Source: Rhodomicrobium vannielii ATCC 17100
Lineage (GTDB): Bacteria > Pseudomonadota > Alphaproteobacteria > Rhizobiales > Rhodomicrobiaceae
Assembly: GCF_000166055.1 (NCBI RefSeq)
Contig: NC_014664.1
Coordinates: 3,813,501-3,877,500, forward strand
Direction of reading: 5' to 3'
Length of the DNA: 64,000 nt
Both the position numbers and the translations under genes were made by a program. Below the pieces are notes generated by a model. It was not told the origin of the DNA. It was given only the letters and a program-made list of their open reading frames with translations, and did no database searches. Below, one piece after another: positions 29,547-38,591 of the stretch; the stretch's first letter is position 1; every line of letters begins with the position of its first letter.

Positions 29547-29954
29547 ATGAGCATTGTCATCTATCACAATCCCGCTTGCGGTACCTCGCGGAACACGCTG
29601 GCGATGATCCGCCAAAGCGGAGAAGAGCCGGAAATCATCGAGTATCTGGAAACGCCGCCGTCACGCGAAAAGCTCACGGAACTGATCGCGGCGATGGGAA
29701 TTTCGACACGCGCGCTGTTGCGGGAAAAGGGCACGCCCTATCACGACCTCGGCCTCGACGATCCGAAATGGTCCGATGATGAACTGATTGATGTGATGCT
29801 GGCGCATCCGATCCTCATCAACCGCCCGATCGTGGTGACGCCGAAGGGCGTCAAGCTCTGCCGACCTTCCGAAGAGGTGCTGGAGATTTTGCCGAATCCC
29901 GACATCGGACCGTTCACGAAAGAGGATGGCGAGGTCGTTACGCCGAGGGGATAG
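29547..29954 (+). CDS. arsC: glutaredoxin-coupled arsenate reductase
   Basis: 135 residues of the plasmid R773-type ArsC (thioredoxin fold). The active-site Cys is in NPACGTSRNTL, with conserved arginines in NRPIVV and LCRPSEEV. It reduces arsenate to arsenite using glutathione and glutaredoxin, feeding ACR3. GGGAGGCG precedes the ATG. It is the last gene of the plus-strand ars operon and converges on a second ArsC of another fold. Confidence 0.95.
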   Translation: MSIVIYHNPACGTSRNTLAMIRQSGEEPEIIEYLETPPSREKLTELIAAMGISTRALLREKGTPYHDLGLDDPKWSDDELIDVMLAHPILINRPIVVTPKGVKLCRPSEEVLEILPNPDIGPFTKEDGEVVTPRG

Positions 29955-30048
29955 CGCGCCTCGGCGCCACCGCCTGACGAACCGCGATCAGGGGCCATCG
30001 GCAACTGATCGCGGTCGTAGCAGCGGCAACCCAAATCGGACGCTCGCG

Positions 30049-30576
30049 TCAGCTCGCCTGTTCGGTCTTCGAGCTGGACCCTTCCATGCGGCCGATGTCC
30101 CGCAACTTGTCGGAAAGCGCGAGCTTGCTGACGGTGCGAAGCGGCAGGGCGGTGAAGACCTGGATTCGGTTGCGCAGGAAGCGGAACGCCTCGTTGAAGG
30201 CGCGCTGCTTTTCGATGTCCGTGCCTTCGACGGCTGCCGGATCTTCGATGCCCCAATGCGCGGTCATCGGTTGCCCCGGCCAGTAGGGGCAGGTTTCGCC
30301 CGCCGCGTTGTCGCAGACGGTGAAGACGAAATCCATCTTCGGCGCATCGGCGGCTGCGAACTCGTCCCAGCTTTTCGAGCGAAAGCCGTCGGCGGGATAG
30401 TCGTAGGCCGCCAGCGTCTTCAGCGCATACGGGTTCACGATGCCTTTCGGCTGGCTGCCGGCCGAGAAAGCGTTGAACCGGCCCGCGCCATCCTTGCGCA
30501 GGATGCCTTCCGCCAGGATCGAGCGCGCCGTGTTGCCCGTGCAGAGAAACAGGACGTTGTAAACGGGGCTATCCAT
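30049..30576 (-). CDS. arsC2: LMW-PTPase-fold arsenate reductase
   Basis: 175 residues. The phosphatase loop LCTGNTARS (Cys-x5-Arg) is followed by the redox cysteines VCDNAAGETCPYWPG, the arrangement of thioredoxin-coupled arsenate reductases. It therefore differs in fold and electron donor from the neighbouring ArsC. A GGGAGGAAGCG ribosome binding site precedes the start, 10 bases after arsM. The C-terminus extends about 40 residues beyond the minimal fold (RNRIQVFTALPLRTVSKL). Confidence 0.92.
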   Translation of the reverse strand: MDSPVYNVLFLCTGNTARSILAEGILRKDGAGRFNAFSAGSQPKGIVNPYALKTLAAYDYPADGFRSKSWDEFAAADAPKMDFVFTVCDNAAGETCPYWPGQPMTAHWGIEDPAAVEGTDIEKQRAFNEAFRFLRNRIQVFTALPLRTVSKLALSDKLRDIGRMEGSSSKTEQAS

Positions 30577-30586
30577 CGCTTCCTCC

Positions 30587-31417
30587 CTACGCGCAGCAGC
30601 ACGATTTCTTCGGCTTCACCGCGCGCACGAAGGCGCTCATGAGCTTGCCGTCGAGTTGCCCGGCGATGGCGTCCACATCGATGCCCTTGCCGCTCAGAAA
30701 CTCCCGCGCGTCCTCACCGCGATAGAGGCGCGTCGGCTCAATCCCGATGGCCTCGAAGCCTGCCGCCGCGAGCTTGGCCGCGTATTCGCCTTCTTCCAGC
30801 GCACCCGCGATGCAGCCCGCCCACGCGAGTACGTTCTTGCGGATGTCGTCGGGGATTTCGCCACGCGTGACGATGTCGGACACGGCGAAGCGCCCGCCCG
30901 GCTTCAGCACGCGGAAAGCCTCGCGCAGCACTCTATCCTTGTCTCCCGACAGGTTGATGACGCAGTTCGAGATGATGACGTCGACGGAATTGTCGGGCAG
31001 CGGGATCGCCTCGATTTCGCCTTTCAGGAACTCGACATTCTCGACGCCCGCCTGTTTCTGGTTCTCGCGGGCGAGCGCCAGCATGTCGTCGGTCATGTCG
31101 AGGCCGTAGGCTTTGCCGGTCGGGCCGACGCGTCGCGCGGAGAGCAGAACGTCGATGCCGCCGCCGGAGCCCAGGTCGAGCACGATTTCGCCGGGCGCGA
31201 GTTGCGCCAGCGCCGTGGGATTACCGCAGCCCAGCGAGGCCAGCACCGCCGCCTCGGGCAGCATCCCCTTCTCGGACACGTCATAAAGGTTCGATGTGAT
31301 CGGCTCGGAACCTTCGAGCGCAGCGTTGCCGCCGCAACACGAACGCCCTTCGCTCACGCGCCTTGCCGCTTCGCCGTAACGCTCGCGCACGGCTTCCTTC
31401 ACATTGGTGTCGCTCAT
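30587..31417 (-). CDS. arsM: arsenite S-adenosylmethionine methyltransferase
   Basis: 276 residues. ArsM methylates As(III), giving methylated and volatile species. The SAM site [16 protein letters not shown] and the three expected thiolate regions are seen: CCGG near residue 28, ISNCVINLS in the middle and WAGCIAGAL. The protein ends KKSCCCA, a common C-terminal cysteine tail. It overlaps the upstream arsR by four bases (ATGA). Confidence 0.95.
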   Translation of the reverse strand: MSDTNVKEAVRERYGEAARRVSEGRSCCGGNAALEGSEPITSNLYDVSEKGMLPEAAVLASLGCGNPTALAQLAPGEIVLDLGSGGGIDVLLSARRVGPTGKAYGLDMTDDMLALARENQKQAGVENVEFLKGEIEAIPLPDNSVDVIISNCVINLSGDKDRVLREAFRVLKPGGRFAVSDIVTRGEIPDDIRKNVLAWAGCIAGALEEGEYAAKLAAAGFEAIGIEPTRLYRGEDAREFLSGKGIDVDAIAGQLDGKLMSAFVRAVKPKKSCCCA

Positions 31418-31770
31418 GGTGTGTGCTCCTTACAGCAGGTGACTTCTTCCGGGCTGATGGCTCGGTTGCGCGTGCAACATTCGGCGAAGAGGAACGCGAG
31501 GATGTCTTGCAGCGCCTGCGTGTTCGCCGTGTAGCGAAGGAACGTGCTTTCGCGGCGGACCTTCACGAGGTCTTCGTTCTTCAGCTTTTCGAGATGATGG
31601 GAGAGCGTCGAGGCCGGAATGCCGAGTTCCGAGCCGATTTCGCCCACGACAAGGCCGTAAGGGTGCGCGGAAAGGAGAAGGCGCACGATGCGAAGCCGCG
31701 TCTCGGTGCCCAGCGCCGCCATCATGTCGGCGAAGCGCGCGATGTCTTTTTCCTGCGGAGCGTCGGCCAT
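31414..31770 (-). CDS. arsR: ArsR family regulator (second arsenic operon)
   Basis: 118 residues from the ATG at 31770; an in-frame ATG at 31782 abuts the operator and is less likely. Winged helix ARFADMMAALGTETRLRIV, recognition helix ASTLSHHLEKLKNEDLV and wing RRESTFLRY. Arsenic-binding thiols are at the C-terminus (ECCTRN and VTCCKEHTP) and not in the recognition-helix region as in the first ArsR, so the two regulators evolved separate metalloid sites. It controls arsR-arsM-arsC2 from a strong palindrome upstream. Confidence 0.92.
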   Translation of the reverse strand: MADAPQEKDIARFADMMAALGTETRLRIVRLLLSAHPYGLVVGEIGSELGIPASTLSHHLEKLKNEDLVKVRRESTFLRYTANTQALQDILAFLFAECCTRNRAISPEEVTCCKEHTP

Positions 31771-31782
31771 TGGGCACACCAT

Positions 31783-31812
31783 TAATTTTATAATTCGAGT
31801 ATTATAGAATTA
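31783..31812 (-). promoter_or_regulatory. ArsR operator palindrome
   Basis: TAATTTTATAAT and ATTATAGAATTA are inverted arms matching at 11 of 12 positions around TCGAGT. The AT-rich dyad sits directly before arsR and probably overlaps its -10 element, as expected for ArsR autorepression. Confidence 0.75.
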
Positions 31813-32188
31813 CCATCCTGTCAAGAAGAGCCGAGAGAGCTACCGCTTCATCGGGTCCGGTCGCTGGAAAGCGGAGCCTGGTTCTGGGAAATGCGAGCGG
31901 TCGTTGCCAACCGGGAGCGCGCTGGCCGCCCGGCGAAGGAAACCGCCGCCTATGGCTGGCCGCTTTGCGAGAGCCCTTCGCCGCCATCGGCGGAAGTGCC
32001 TCGAACCCCAATTGGCGAAGCGATGGACCATCACGTGTGAGGCGCTTGACACCGTTGCAATGGCTGATCTCGATTGGCCGCCGCCCCGATGCGTGAGGCC
32101 GCCGTGTTCCGTTCGGAGATTTGCCCTCGCCGGATTTCCTCCATGAGGCGAGGAACGATGCAGAGCGAACGGACGACGGCATTGATCA
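31813..32188. other. region without supported gene before integrase remnant
   Basis: About 375 bases. Several frames are open, but codon pattern and composition do not favour any of them, and I see no family. It may be decayed mobile-element sequence belonging with the integrase remnant. Confidence 0.4.
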
Positions 32189-32607
32189 TCGTCTTGCGCA
32201 AAGACGCTGGCGACGCGGCTTCGCCAAAGCAAAACCGACGTACGCGTTGTGATCCCGGTGCGCGCTCCCTTGAAGACGGCGCTCGACGCGACGGAACGGC
32301 GTTCAACAATCATCCTGGTTAACAGTGACGGCAGGCCTTGGACAGAGGACGGGTTTCGCTCGTCATGGAGGAAAGCCGTCAAAAAAGCCGGGATTATCGA
32401 CCTTACATTTCATGATCTTCGCGGGACCGCCGTCACGCGACTCGCAATTGCGGGAGCGACCGAGGCTGAATCGCCACCATCACCGGGCATTCGCTTCGCG
32501 ATGTTCGATCAATTCTCGATGCGCATTACCTACGACGAGACGTCAGTTTAGGGGGAAGCGCAATCCGAAAACTCGAGGCCAAAAGCGGAACGAGAGTTGC
32601 AAAATGA
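32189..32607 (+). pseudogene. tyrosine recombinase/integrase C-terminal remnant
   Basis: From about 32205 the plus strand reads RLRQSKTDVRVVIPVRAPLK, then TIILVNSDGRPWTEDGFRSS and FHDLRGTAVTRLAIAG, the catalytic domain of phage-type integrases (His-x-x-Arg in HDLR). Near 32470 one base is missing; in the next frame it continues ATITGHSLRDVRSILDAHYL, supplying the second His and the catalytic Tyr, and stops at 32605-32607. The N-terminal half is lost. Its end lies 60 bases from the 3' end of tRNA-Gln, the classical site for an integrated element. Confidence 0.82.
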
Positions 32608-32666
32608 CCTTCAAAATGTTCCGTGCTGTTCTACCCATAAACCGGGAAAAACCCAGTAAAATCAAG

Positions 32667-32740
32667 TGGCTGGGGAACCTGGATTCGAACCAAGACTAGC
32701 GGAGTCAGAGTCCGCTGTTCTACCATTAAACTATTCCCCA
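32667..32740 (-). tRNA. tRNA-Gln (anticodon CTG)
   Basis: On the minus strand the acceptor TGGGGAA pairs with TTCCCCA, followed by discriminator G and encoded CCA. The anticodon arm is GCGGA-CTCTGAC-TCCGC, giving anticodon CTG, and the T arm is CTTGG-TTCGAAT-CCAGG. Its 3' end faces the integrase remnant. Confidence 0.95.
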
Positions 32741-33281
32741 ATCGGCGGCGGGAACCCCACGACCGATCAGGGCCGAACAATGGAGCAGTTTTCGCCGCTT
32801 CGCAAGTCTTTGTTGCGCGCCCCCGACAAGGAGGGTCTGGTCTTCTGCGGATCTTGGCTGCGAAAAAACGCGGTGGAGTCTTGGACTGCTGCCGGGGCGA
32901 GATCCAAAGTGGCGACTGCCTGAACGTAGTCACCCAAGCTGGCAACCTTTCGAAGGTTTTCTCGCGGGAGGGGTGTTGGGCACCAGTCCAGCGACCGGCG
33001 CGTAATTCATCAACATATCCCACAAGCTCTCAAACATAGTGTGGCAAAAGCGAATATGGCGACAAGACTAGGGCGATCGAATGACGTGCAATCGTCGCTG
33101 CAATTGGACGACAATTTTGCCACTGTTCGGTTCTCTTGGCGGAAAAAAAGGCGATATCCGCTGGCGCTCGCTCAGCAAAAACAGATCGCTCATCAACCTT
33201 CCCCCTGTCGATGAGCCTTGAAGCACATCTTGACGGAAGGGTCCTGAGCCTAGCCGAGACGTTGGCGCAACCAAGCACCCC
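32741..33281. other. intergenic region between tRNA-Gln and lolD
   Basis: About 540 bases with no supported gene. It should include the tRNA promoter next to 32741 and the transcription end of lolD, but no hairpin stands out. Confidence 0.4.
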
Positions 33282-34046
33282 CTACTTCGCCAACTGCTCC
33301 ACCCGCTCGGCGTCGGCCTCGCCTCCGGCTGTGCGCCGCGAAACCTCCACCAGCACGCCGTCATTGAGCTGCAGCACGCGATCCATCCGCCCCGCCAGCT
33401 CGAAATTATGCGTCGCGATGAGCGCGGCAACGCCGGAATTGCGGATGAAGAAAACGAGTTCATCGAACACGCGGTCGGCTGTGTGCGGGTCGAGGTTGCC
33501 AGTCGGCTCGTCGGCGAGAAGCACGCACGGGCTGTTCGCGACCGCGCGCGCGATGGCGACGCGCTGCTGCTCGCCGCCGGACAATTCGGCCGGGCGATGC
33601 GACGCGCGTTCGTAAAGGCCGAAGGTCGAGAGCAATTCCAGTGCGCGCTCCTTCGCATCCTTCCGGCGGACGCCCGCGAGAAGCTGCGGCATCATCACGT
33701 TCTCCAGCGCCGAAAACTCCGGCAGGAGGTTGTGAGACTGATAGACGAAGCCGATCTCGTTGCGGCGTACGCGCGTGCGGTCCTTGTCGTTGAGCGCGGT
33801 GCAATCGACGCCGTTCAGCAGCACCGCGCCGCCGCCCGGCTTTTCGAGCAGGCCCGCCATATGGAGAAGCGACGACTTACCCGACCCGGAAGGGCCGACA
33901 AGCGCAACCGCCTCGCCGTCGCAGATTTCGGCAGAAGCGCGTCGCAGTACATCCAGCGTGCGGTTGCCCTGCACATAGGTGCGCTCAAGCTCGACGAGTT
34001 GCAGAACGGGCCTCGTGCCCGCGAAATCGCGCGTGACGGTTTTCAT
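33282..34046 (-). CDS. lolD: lipoprotein-releasing ABC transporter ATPase
   Basis: 254 residues. Walker [11 protein letters not shown]-loop [12 protein letters not shown], signature [10 protein letters not shown], Walker [13 protein letters not shown] and H-loop ATHNF. LolD powers release of outer-membrane lipoproteins from the inner membrane to LolA. Its start overlaps the stop of the permease gene (ATGA). The C-terminus is about 20 residues longer than the minimum and acidic. Confidence 0.94.
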   Translation of the reverse strand: MKTVTRDFAGTRPVLQLVELERTYVQGNRTLDVLRRASAEICDGEAVALVGPSGSGKSSLLHMAGLLEKPGGGAVLLNGVDCTALNDKDRTRVRRNEIGFVYQSHNLLPEFSALENVMMPQLLAGVRRKDAKERALELLSTFGLYERASHRPAELSGGEQQRVAIARAVANSPCVLLADEPTGNLDPHTADRVFDELVFFIRNSGVAALIATHNFELAGRMDRVLQLNDGVLVEVSRRTAGGEADAERVEQLAK

Positions 34047-35317
34047 TCGTAGCGCAGAGCCTCCACGGGATCGAGACGCGCCGCCTGAAGCGCGGGATAG
34101 ATCGTAGCGCCCATCGAAAGCAACAGCGCGATCACGACGACCACGATCACTTCGGACGGATCGAGCTGGGACGGCAGGCTCGACAGGAAATAGACGCTCG
34201 GATCGAACAGGTGCGTGTTCGTAAGCCAGGATACGAGTTGGCGGATGTCTTCCAGGTGCAGGCTTATGAGCACGCCGAGGATCACGCCGACAAGCGTCCC
34301 GATCAGGCCGATGCTCGTGCCCGATATGAAGAACACGCGCATCACCGCACCGCGCGTCGCGCCCATGGTTCGCAACACCGCGATGTCGCGTCCCTTGTTC
34401 TTCACCAGCATGGTGAGGCCGGAGATGATGTTCAGCGTCGCCACCAGCACGATGAGCATCACGATGATGAACATCACGTTCCGCTCGACCTTGAGCGTGT
34501 TGTAGAAGGTGGCGTTGCGCTGTCGCCAGTCGGTGAGGAGCATGTCGGGGCCGCCCGCGTCCTGCAACACGCCGCGCATCCTCTCTACATTGTCCGGATT
34601 GTCGATCACGACTTCCAGAACATGCACCGCCTCGCCGAGATTGAAGAAGCCTTGCGCCTCCTTCATCGGCATGAAGGCGATGGAGCCGTCATATTCGGAC
34701 ATGCCCATCTCGAAGACGGCGGCGATGCGATAGCGCTTCACGCGCGGCGCGGTACCGAATGGCGTCGACGCGCCCTTCGGTGCAAGCAGCGTCACCTCGC
34801 TGCCGACAAAGACATTGAGCGTATTCGCGAGGCGCGTTCCGATGGCGATGCCGCCCGAATCGTCGAAGCCGTCGAGCGTGCCGAAGCGGATGTTGCCCGA
34901 GATCGACTTCAAGGCTTGGAGGTCGCGCCCCTTGAGCCCGCGCACGATCACGCCGGACGAACCGTTCTGCGAGGAGATCATCACCTGTCCCTCGACGACG
35001 GCGAGCGCATGGTCGACGCCCTTCACGGCGTTGAGCCTCTTCGCGACTTCGTCATAGTCGGTGAACGGGCGCGCGAGGGGCCGCACGATGACATGGCCGT
35101 TAAGCCCAAGAATCTTGTCGAACAGTTCCTTGCGGAAGCCGTTCATCACCGAAAGCACGATGATGAGCGTGGCCACGCCGAGCGCGATGCCAAGCACGCA
35201 GAAGAACGCGATGACGGACACGGAGCCCTTCTTGCGGCGCGCGCGCAGATAGCGGAAAGCGAGCAGCCATTCGAACGGCGCGAACGCGCCCGGTTCTTTC
35301 ACGGCTTTTTCTGTCAT
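34043..35317 (-). CDS. lolC: lipoprotein-releasing ABC transporter permease (LolC/E)
   Basis: 424 residues from the ATG at 35317, after ACGAGG. Type VII ABC permease: first helix [20 protein letters not shown], a large periplasmic domain (residues 55-270), then three helices ([52 protein letters not shown]). The [14 protein letters not shown] and [15 protein letters not shown] motifs are typical. Alphaproteobacteria commonly encode a single LolC/E-type subunit. In many Hyphomicrobiales proS lies just upstream; here two plus-strand genes intervene. Confidence 0.94.
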   Translation of the reverse strand: MTEKAVKEPGAFAPFEWLLAFRYLRARRKKGSVSVIAFFCVLGIALGVATLIIVLSVMNGFRKELFDKILGLNGHVIVRPLARPFTDYDEVAKRLNAVKGVDHALAVVEGQVMISSQNGSSGVIVRGLKGRDLQALKSISGNIRFGTLDGFDDSGGIAIGTRLANTLNVFVGSEVTLLAPKGASTPFGTAPRVKRYRIAAVFEMGMSEYDGSIAFMPMKEAQGFFNLGEAVHVLEVVIDNPDNVERMRGVLQDAGGPDMLLTDWRQRNATFYNTLKVERNVMFIIVMLIVLVATLNIISGLTMLVKNKGRDIAVLRTMGATRGAVMRVFFISGTSIGLIGTLVGVILGVLISLHLEDIRQLVSWLTNTHLFDPSVYFLSSLPSQLDPSEVIVVVVIALLLSMGATIYPALQAARLDPVEALRYE

Positions 35318-35582
35318 GCCTCGTCCCGCGTGTTGATTTTCGACGGGCGTCCGCGCGCACGCGATTTCGCGACCGCAACGCCGGGCTGTGTGTTGCAACG
35401 GATTTATGGCCGCATCAAGGGCGAATATGCCTCCTTGTCGCGCCGCCACGCGCGGGCAATATCGCAGGGTGATGCGCGAACTGCGAAAACGCGCCTCGTT
35501 CGCGTGTAATCTGTCTAAAAGTATAGGTTGCGCGAGAGAAGCGGACGCGGCCAGATTGTGTTTTTACCAGCGGGAAAACGAT

Positions 35583-36056
35583 ATGGCGGCAAAAACGTCG
35601 GTTTTGTTCGTGTGCCTTGGCAATATCTGCCGGTCGCCGCTTGCTGAAGCGGCCTTCCGGGCCGAGGCGAGAAAACTCGGTCTCGACGTCGAGGTCGATT
35701 CGGCGGGAACGGGAGACTGGCATGTTGGCGAGCCGCCCGACCGGCGCGCTCAGGCGGTGGCGCGGAAGAACGGCGAGGAGATTGGCGGGTATCGCGCGCG
35801 CCTCGTGACGCCGGACGACTTCCGCCGCTTCACGCATATCGTCGCGCTCGACGGATCGAACCTGTCCGTGCTGCGCTCGATGCGCCCATCCGACGGCACC
35901 GCGAAGCTTGCGCTGCTGCTCGACTATGTGGACGAGCGCAGGGGCGAGGCGGTCGCCGACCCGTATTACGGCGAAGAGGCGGGTTTTGACACCACTTGGG
36001 CTGATGTAACGGAAGGCGCGCAGGCGCTCGCGCGGGCTATCGCAGCCGGGCAGTGA
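35583..36056 (+). CDS. low-molecular-weight protein-tyrosine phosphatase
   Basis: 157 residues from the ATG at 35583. The phosphatase loop FVCLGNICRSP (Cys11 to Arg17) opens the protein, and the catalytic Asp lies in VADPYYGEEAG. The family dephosphorylates tyrosine, in bacteria often on exopolysaccharide kinases. The substrate here is unknown. It precedes the fructosamine kinase-like gene by 77 bases that hold a partial repeat. Confidence 0.93.
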   Translation: MAAKTSVLFVCLGNICRSPLAEAAFRAEARKLGLDVEVDSAGTGDWHVGEPPDRRAQAVARKNGEEIGGYRARLVTPDDFRRFTHIVALDGSNLSVLRSMRPSDGTAKLALLLDYVDERRGEAVADPYYGEEAGFDTTWADVTEGAQALARAIAAGQ

Positions 36057-36122
36057 GTGCGCGAGGTGCCGCGGCGCCCTGACTTGGCTGCACATTCGCA
36101 TTTTATCGAGCGTTCAGAGCGG

Positions 36123-36153
36123 GAGTGAATCCAATGTCGAAATTCACTGCGCT
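36123..36153. repeat. partial dispersed repeat arm containing a gene start
   Basis: gtgaatccaatgtcgaaattcactgcgct matches the right arm of the palindromes at 17247-17274 and 43595-43620. The ATG at 36134 of the following gene lies inside it. The left arm is not convincing. Confidence 0.6.
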
Positions 36154-36949
36154 CGGCGAGGCGGGGGCCGCGCTTCTCGGCGGTACGCTTGCGACCGAAA
36201 CGGCGCTCGGCGGCGGCTCGCTATCGGAGATCGTGCGCATTCGTCTCGCGGATGGACGCGATGCAGTCGTCAAAGGCGGCGGTCGGCCGGAGGTTGAGGC
36301 GCGGATGCTGCGGGCTATCGCCGACACAGGCGCGCCCGCGCCGGCTGTGCTCGCTGTGGGCGATGGCGTGCTCGCGATCGAAGCGCTCGATGCGGGCGGG
36401 TCGATGAGCCAGGCGTGGCCGCAAATCGGCGCGATGCTGGCCACCTTGCACACGGCTAAGGACAGCCGCAGCGGCTGGGACGACGACTACGCCTTCGCGC
36501 GCGTGGCCATCGAGAACCGCTGGACGCAAAGCTGGCCCGCCTTCTGGGGCGAGCGCCGTCTTCTGGTGAATGTCCCGCATGTCGGCGTGGACCTCGCCCG
36601 CCGACTCGAAGCGCTGGCGCAATCGCTCCCCGACCGGCTGCCGGAGCTAGCCGCGCCGAGCCTTCTCCACGGCGATTTGTGGGGCGGCAATGTGCTCGTC
36701 TCGCGCGGCGGCGCGGTGTCCTTCATCGATCCCGCCTGCTACTACGGACACGGCGAGGTCGATATCGCGATGCTGAACATGTTCGACACACCGCCGCGCG
36801 CCTTCTACGACGCCTATGGCACGCTCGAACCGGGCTTCGATGAGCGCCAGCCGATCTACAGGCTGTGGCCAGCGCTCGTCCACTTACGCCTTTTCGGCTC
36901 GGGCTATCGCGGCCTTGTGGAGCGGCTGCTTTCGGAAGCGGGCGTTTGA
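36134..36949 (+). CDS. fructosamine kinase family protein
   Basis: 271 residues from the ATG at 36134; a GTG at 36125 is the alternative. The aminoglycoside-phosphotransferase-like fold is shown by VVKGGGRPEVEARML (ATP-binding Lys), LATLHTAKD, the catalytic LLHGDLWGGN and the metal-binding FIDPACYYGHGEVD. Members phosphorylate ketosamines, causing deglycation of proteins. The first seven codons are provided by a dispersed repeat arm, so the true start might be slightly downstream or the repeat was captured as coding sequence. Confidence 0.9.
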   Translation: MSKFTALGEAGAALLGGTLATETALGGGSLSEIVRIRLADGRDAVVKGGGRPEVEARMLRAIADTGAPAPAVLAVGDGVLAIEALDAGGSMSQAWPQIGAMLATLHTAKDSRSGWDDDYAFARVAIENRWTQSWPAFWGERRLLVNVPHVGVDLARRLEALAQSLPDRLPELAAPSLLHGDLWGGNVLVSRGGAVSFIDPACYYGHGEVDIAMLNMFDTPPRAFYDAYGTLEPGFDERQPIYRLWPALVHLRLFGSGYRGLVERLLSEAGV

Positions 36950-36976
36950 GCGGCGACGCGGCCTCACCCGCCGCGC

Positions 36977-38521
36977 CTAGTAAGCCCGCGAGATGATGAT
37001 GTCTTCGACCGCAGCGCCGCCGGTGAAGAAGCATGTCGCGGCGCTCGTCTTGCTGTCGAGCGGCGTGTTGCGGATGGTGAGCTTCAGCGCCTTGAGCCTG
37101 TCCGCGATCTCTTCGAGCGCCGCGCCGGTCGGCCGCGACCACGACACGCGCACCCATCCCTTGAAAGCGCCGCCCTCGTCCTCCTCGGCCGGGCCGAAAT
37201 AGGCGGCCAGCTCGTCGAAGCTCGCGATGTCGGTGCGGATGTTGCCGTCGAGGCGCTTCTTGGCGTCGGCGTAAAGCGCGCCCTGGATTTCGCGCAGCAG
37301 CCCTTCGGCGCCCGCGACGAACTCGGCGCGCGGCAGCGAATGCGATTTGACCTTGGGGCCGTCGCGCAGGGCATCGCGGCGCGTGAACGTGACGTTGCCG
37401 CCGCTTGCGTCGCGCGGGCCGATTTCGAGGATGAGCGGCGCGCCGCGGCGCACCCAGTCCCAACGCTTGTCGGCGGACTTGATCTTGCGATTGTCGATAT
37501 GCGCGCGGATCGGCTCGCCGAACGCGGCCTTGGCGTTAAGCTCCGCCGCGAGGCTCGTACAGAATTCGACCACGGCAGCGTCTTCCGGCTTGTCGCGCAG
37601 CATCGGCACGATGACGATCTGCTTCGGCGCGATGGCAGGCGGCAGGCGCAAGCCGTCGTCGTCGCCATGCGTCATGATTACGCCGCCGATGAGCCGCGTG
37701 GACACGCCCCAGCTGGTCGTGTGGCACAGCGCGAGCTCGCCCGCCTCATTCTGGAAGCGGATGTTCTGCGCCTCGGCGAAATGCGTGCCGAGATAATGCG
37801 ACGTGCCGGCCTGAAGCGCCTTGCCGTCCTGCATCATGGCTTCGATCGAATAGGTGTTGTCGGCGCCGGGGAAGCGCTCGTTCTCCGGCTTTTCACCGGC
37901 AACCACCGGCATCGCGAGCACATCCTCGGCGAAGCTGCGGTAGACTTCCAGCATCCGCAGCGTCTCGGCCATGGCGTCGGTCTTGTCGGCGTGCGCGGTG
38001 TGGCCCTCCTGCCAGAGAAATTCCGTTGTGCGCAGGAACATGCGCGTGCGCATCTCCCAACGCACCACGTTCGCCCACTGGTTGATGAGGATGGGAAGGT
38101 CGCGGTAGCTCTTGACCCAGCGCTGGAAGGCGTCGCCGATGATCGTTTCCGACGTCGGCCGCACGATCAGCGGTTCCTGAAGCTCGGCTTCGGGATCGGG
38201 CACCAGCTTGCCGTCGATGTTCTTCAGGCGGTGATGCGTGACGACCGCCATTTCCTTCGCGAAGCCTTCGACGTGCTCCGCTTCCTTGGCGAGGAAGCTC
38301 ATCGGTATGAAGATAGGGAAATAGCAGTTTTCGTGCCCCGTCTCCTTGATGCGCGCGTCGAGGCCCTTCTGCACGCGCTCCCAGATGCCATAGCCCCACG
38401 GCTTGATGATCATGCAGCCGCGCACGGGCGAATTTTCCGCGAGGTCGGCATCGCGGACGACGGCCTGATACCACTCGGGAAAATTCTGTTCGCGCGTTAC
38501 GGAAAGGGCGTGCTGCGACAT
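36977..38521 (-). CDS. proS: prolyl-tRNA synthetase, archaeal/eukaryal (type 3) form
   Basis: 514 residues. Class II synthetase with motif 2 region VVRWEMRTRMFLRTTEFLWQEGHTAH and motif 1/TXE stretch PLIVRPTSETII. The overall form (NFPEWYQAVVRDADL start, RGCMIIKPWGYGIWE, GTSHYLGTHFAEA, the anticodon-binding domain and an extra C-terminal domain ending in tyrosine, ISRAY) is that of the archaeal/eukaryal type and not the short bacterial alphaproteobacterial type of about 440 residues. It charges tRNA-Pro. A displaced ancestral proS next to lolC is a plausible origin. Confidence 0.95.
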   Translation of the reverse strand: MSQHALSVTREQNFPEWYQAVVRDADLAENSPVRGCMIIKPWGYGIWERVQKGLDARIKETGHENCYFPIFIPMSFLAKEAEHVEGFAKEMAVVTHHRLKNIDGKLVPDPEAELQEPLIVRPTSETIIGDAFQRWVKSYRDLPILINQWANVVRWEMRTRMFLRTTEFLWQEGHTAHADKTDAMAETLRMLEVYRSFAEDVLAMPVVAGEKPENERFPGADNTYSIEAMMQDGKALQAGTSHYLGTHFAEAQNIRFQNEAGELALCHTTSWGVSTRLIGGVIMTHGDDDGLRLPPAIAPKQIVIVPMLRDKPEDAAVVEFCTSLAAELNAKAAFGEPIRAHIDNRKIKSADKRWDWVRRGAPLILEIGPRDASGGNVTFTRRDALRDGPKVKSHSLPRAEFVAGAEGLLREIQGALYADAKKRLDGNIRTDIASFDELAAYFGPAEEDEGGAFKGWVRVSWSRPTGAALEEIADRLKALKLTIRNTPLDSKTSAATCFFTGGAAVEDIIISRAY

Positions 38522-38591
38522 GGCGGAACCTGGCGAAAACCTGTTTATGGGGCGGCGCTAGGCTGCGACCGCCCGGATGATTCGATGCGTG

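Noticed and set aside
31802-32182. 126-residue minus-strand protein after the ars operon
   Set aside because: It overlaps the ArsR operator, has no ribosome binding site and reads like low-complexity noise.
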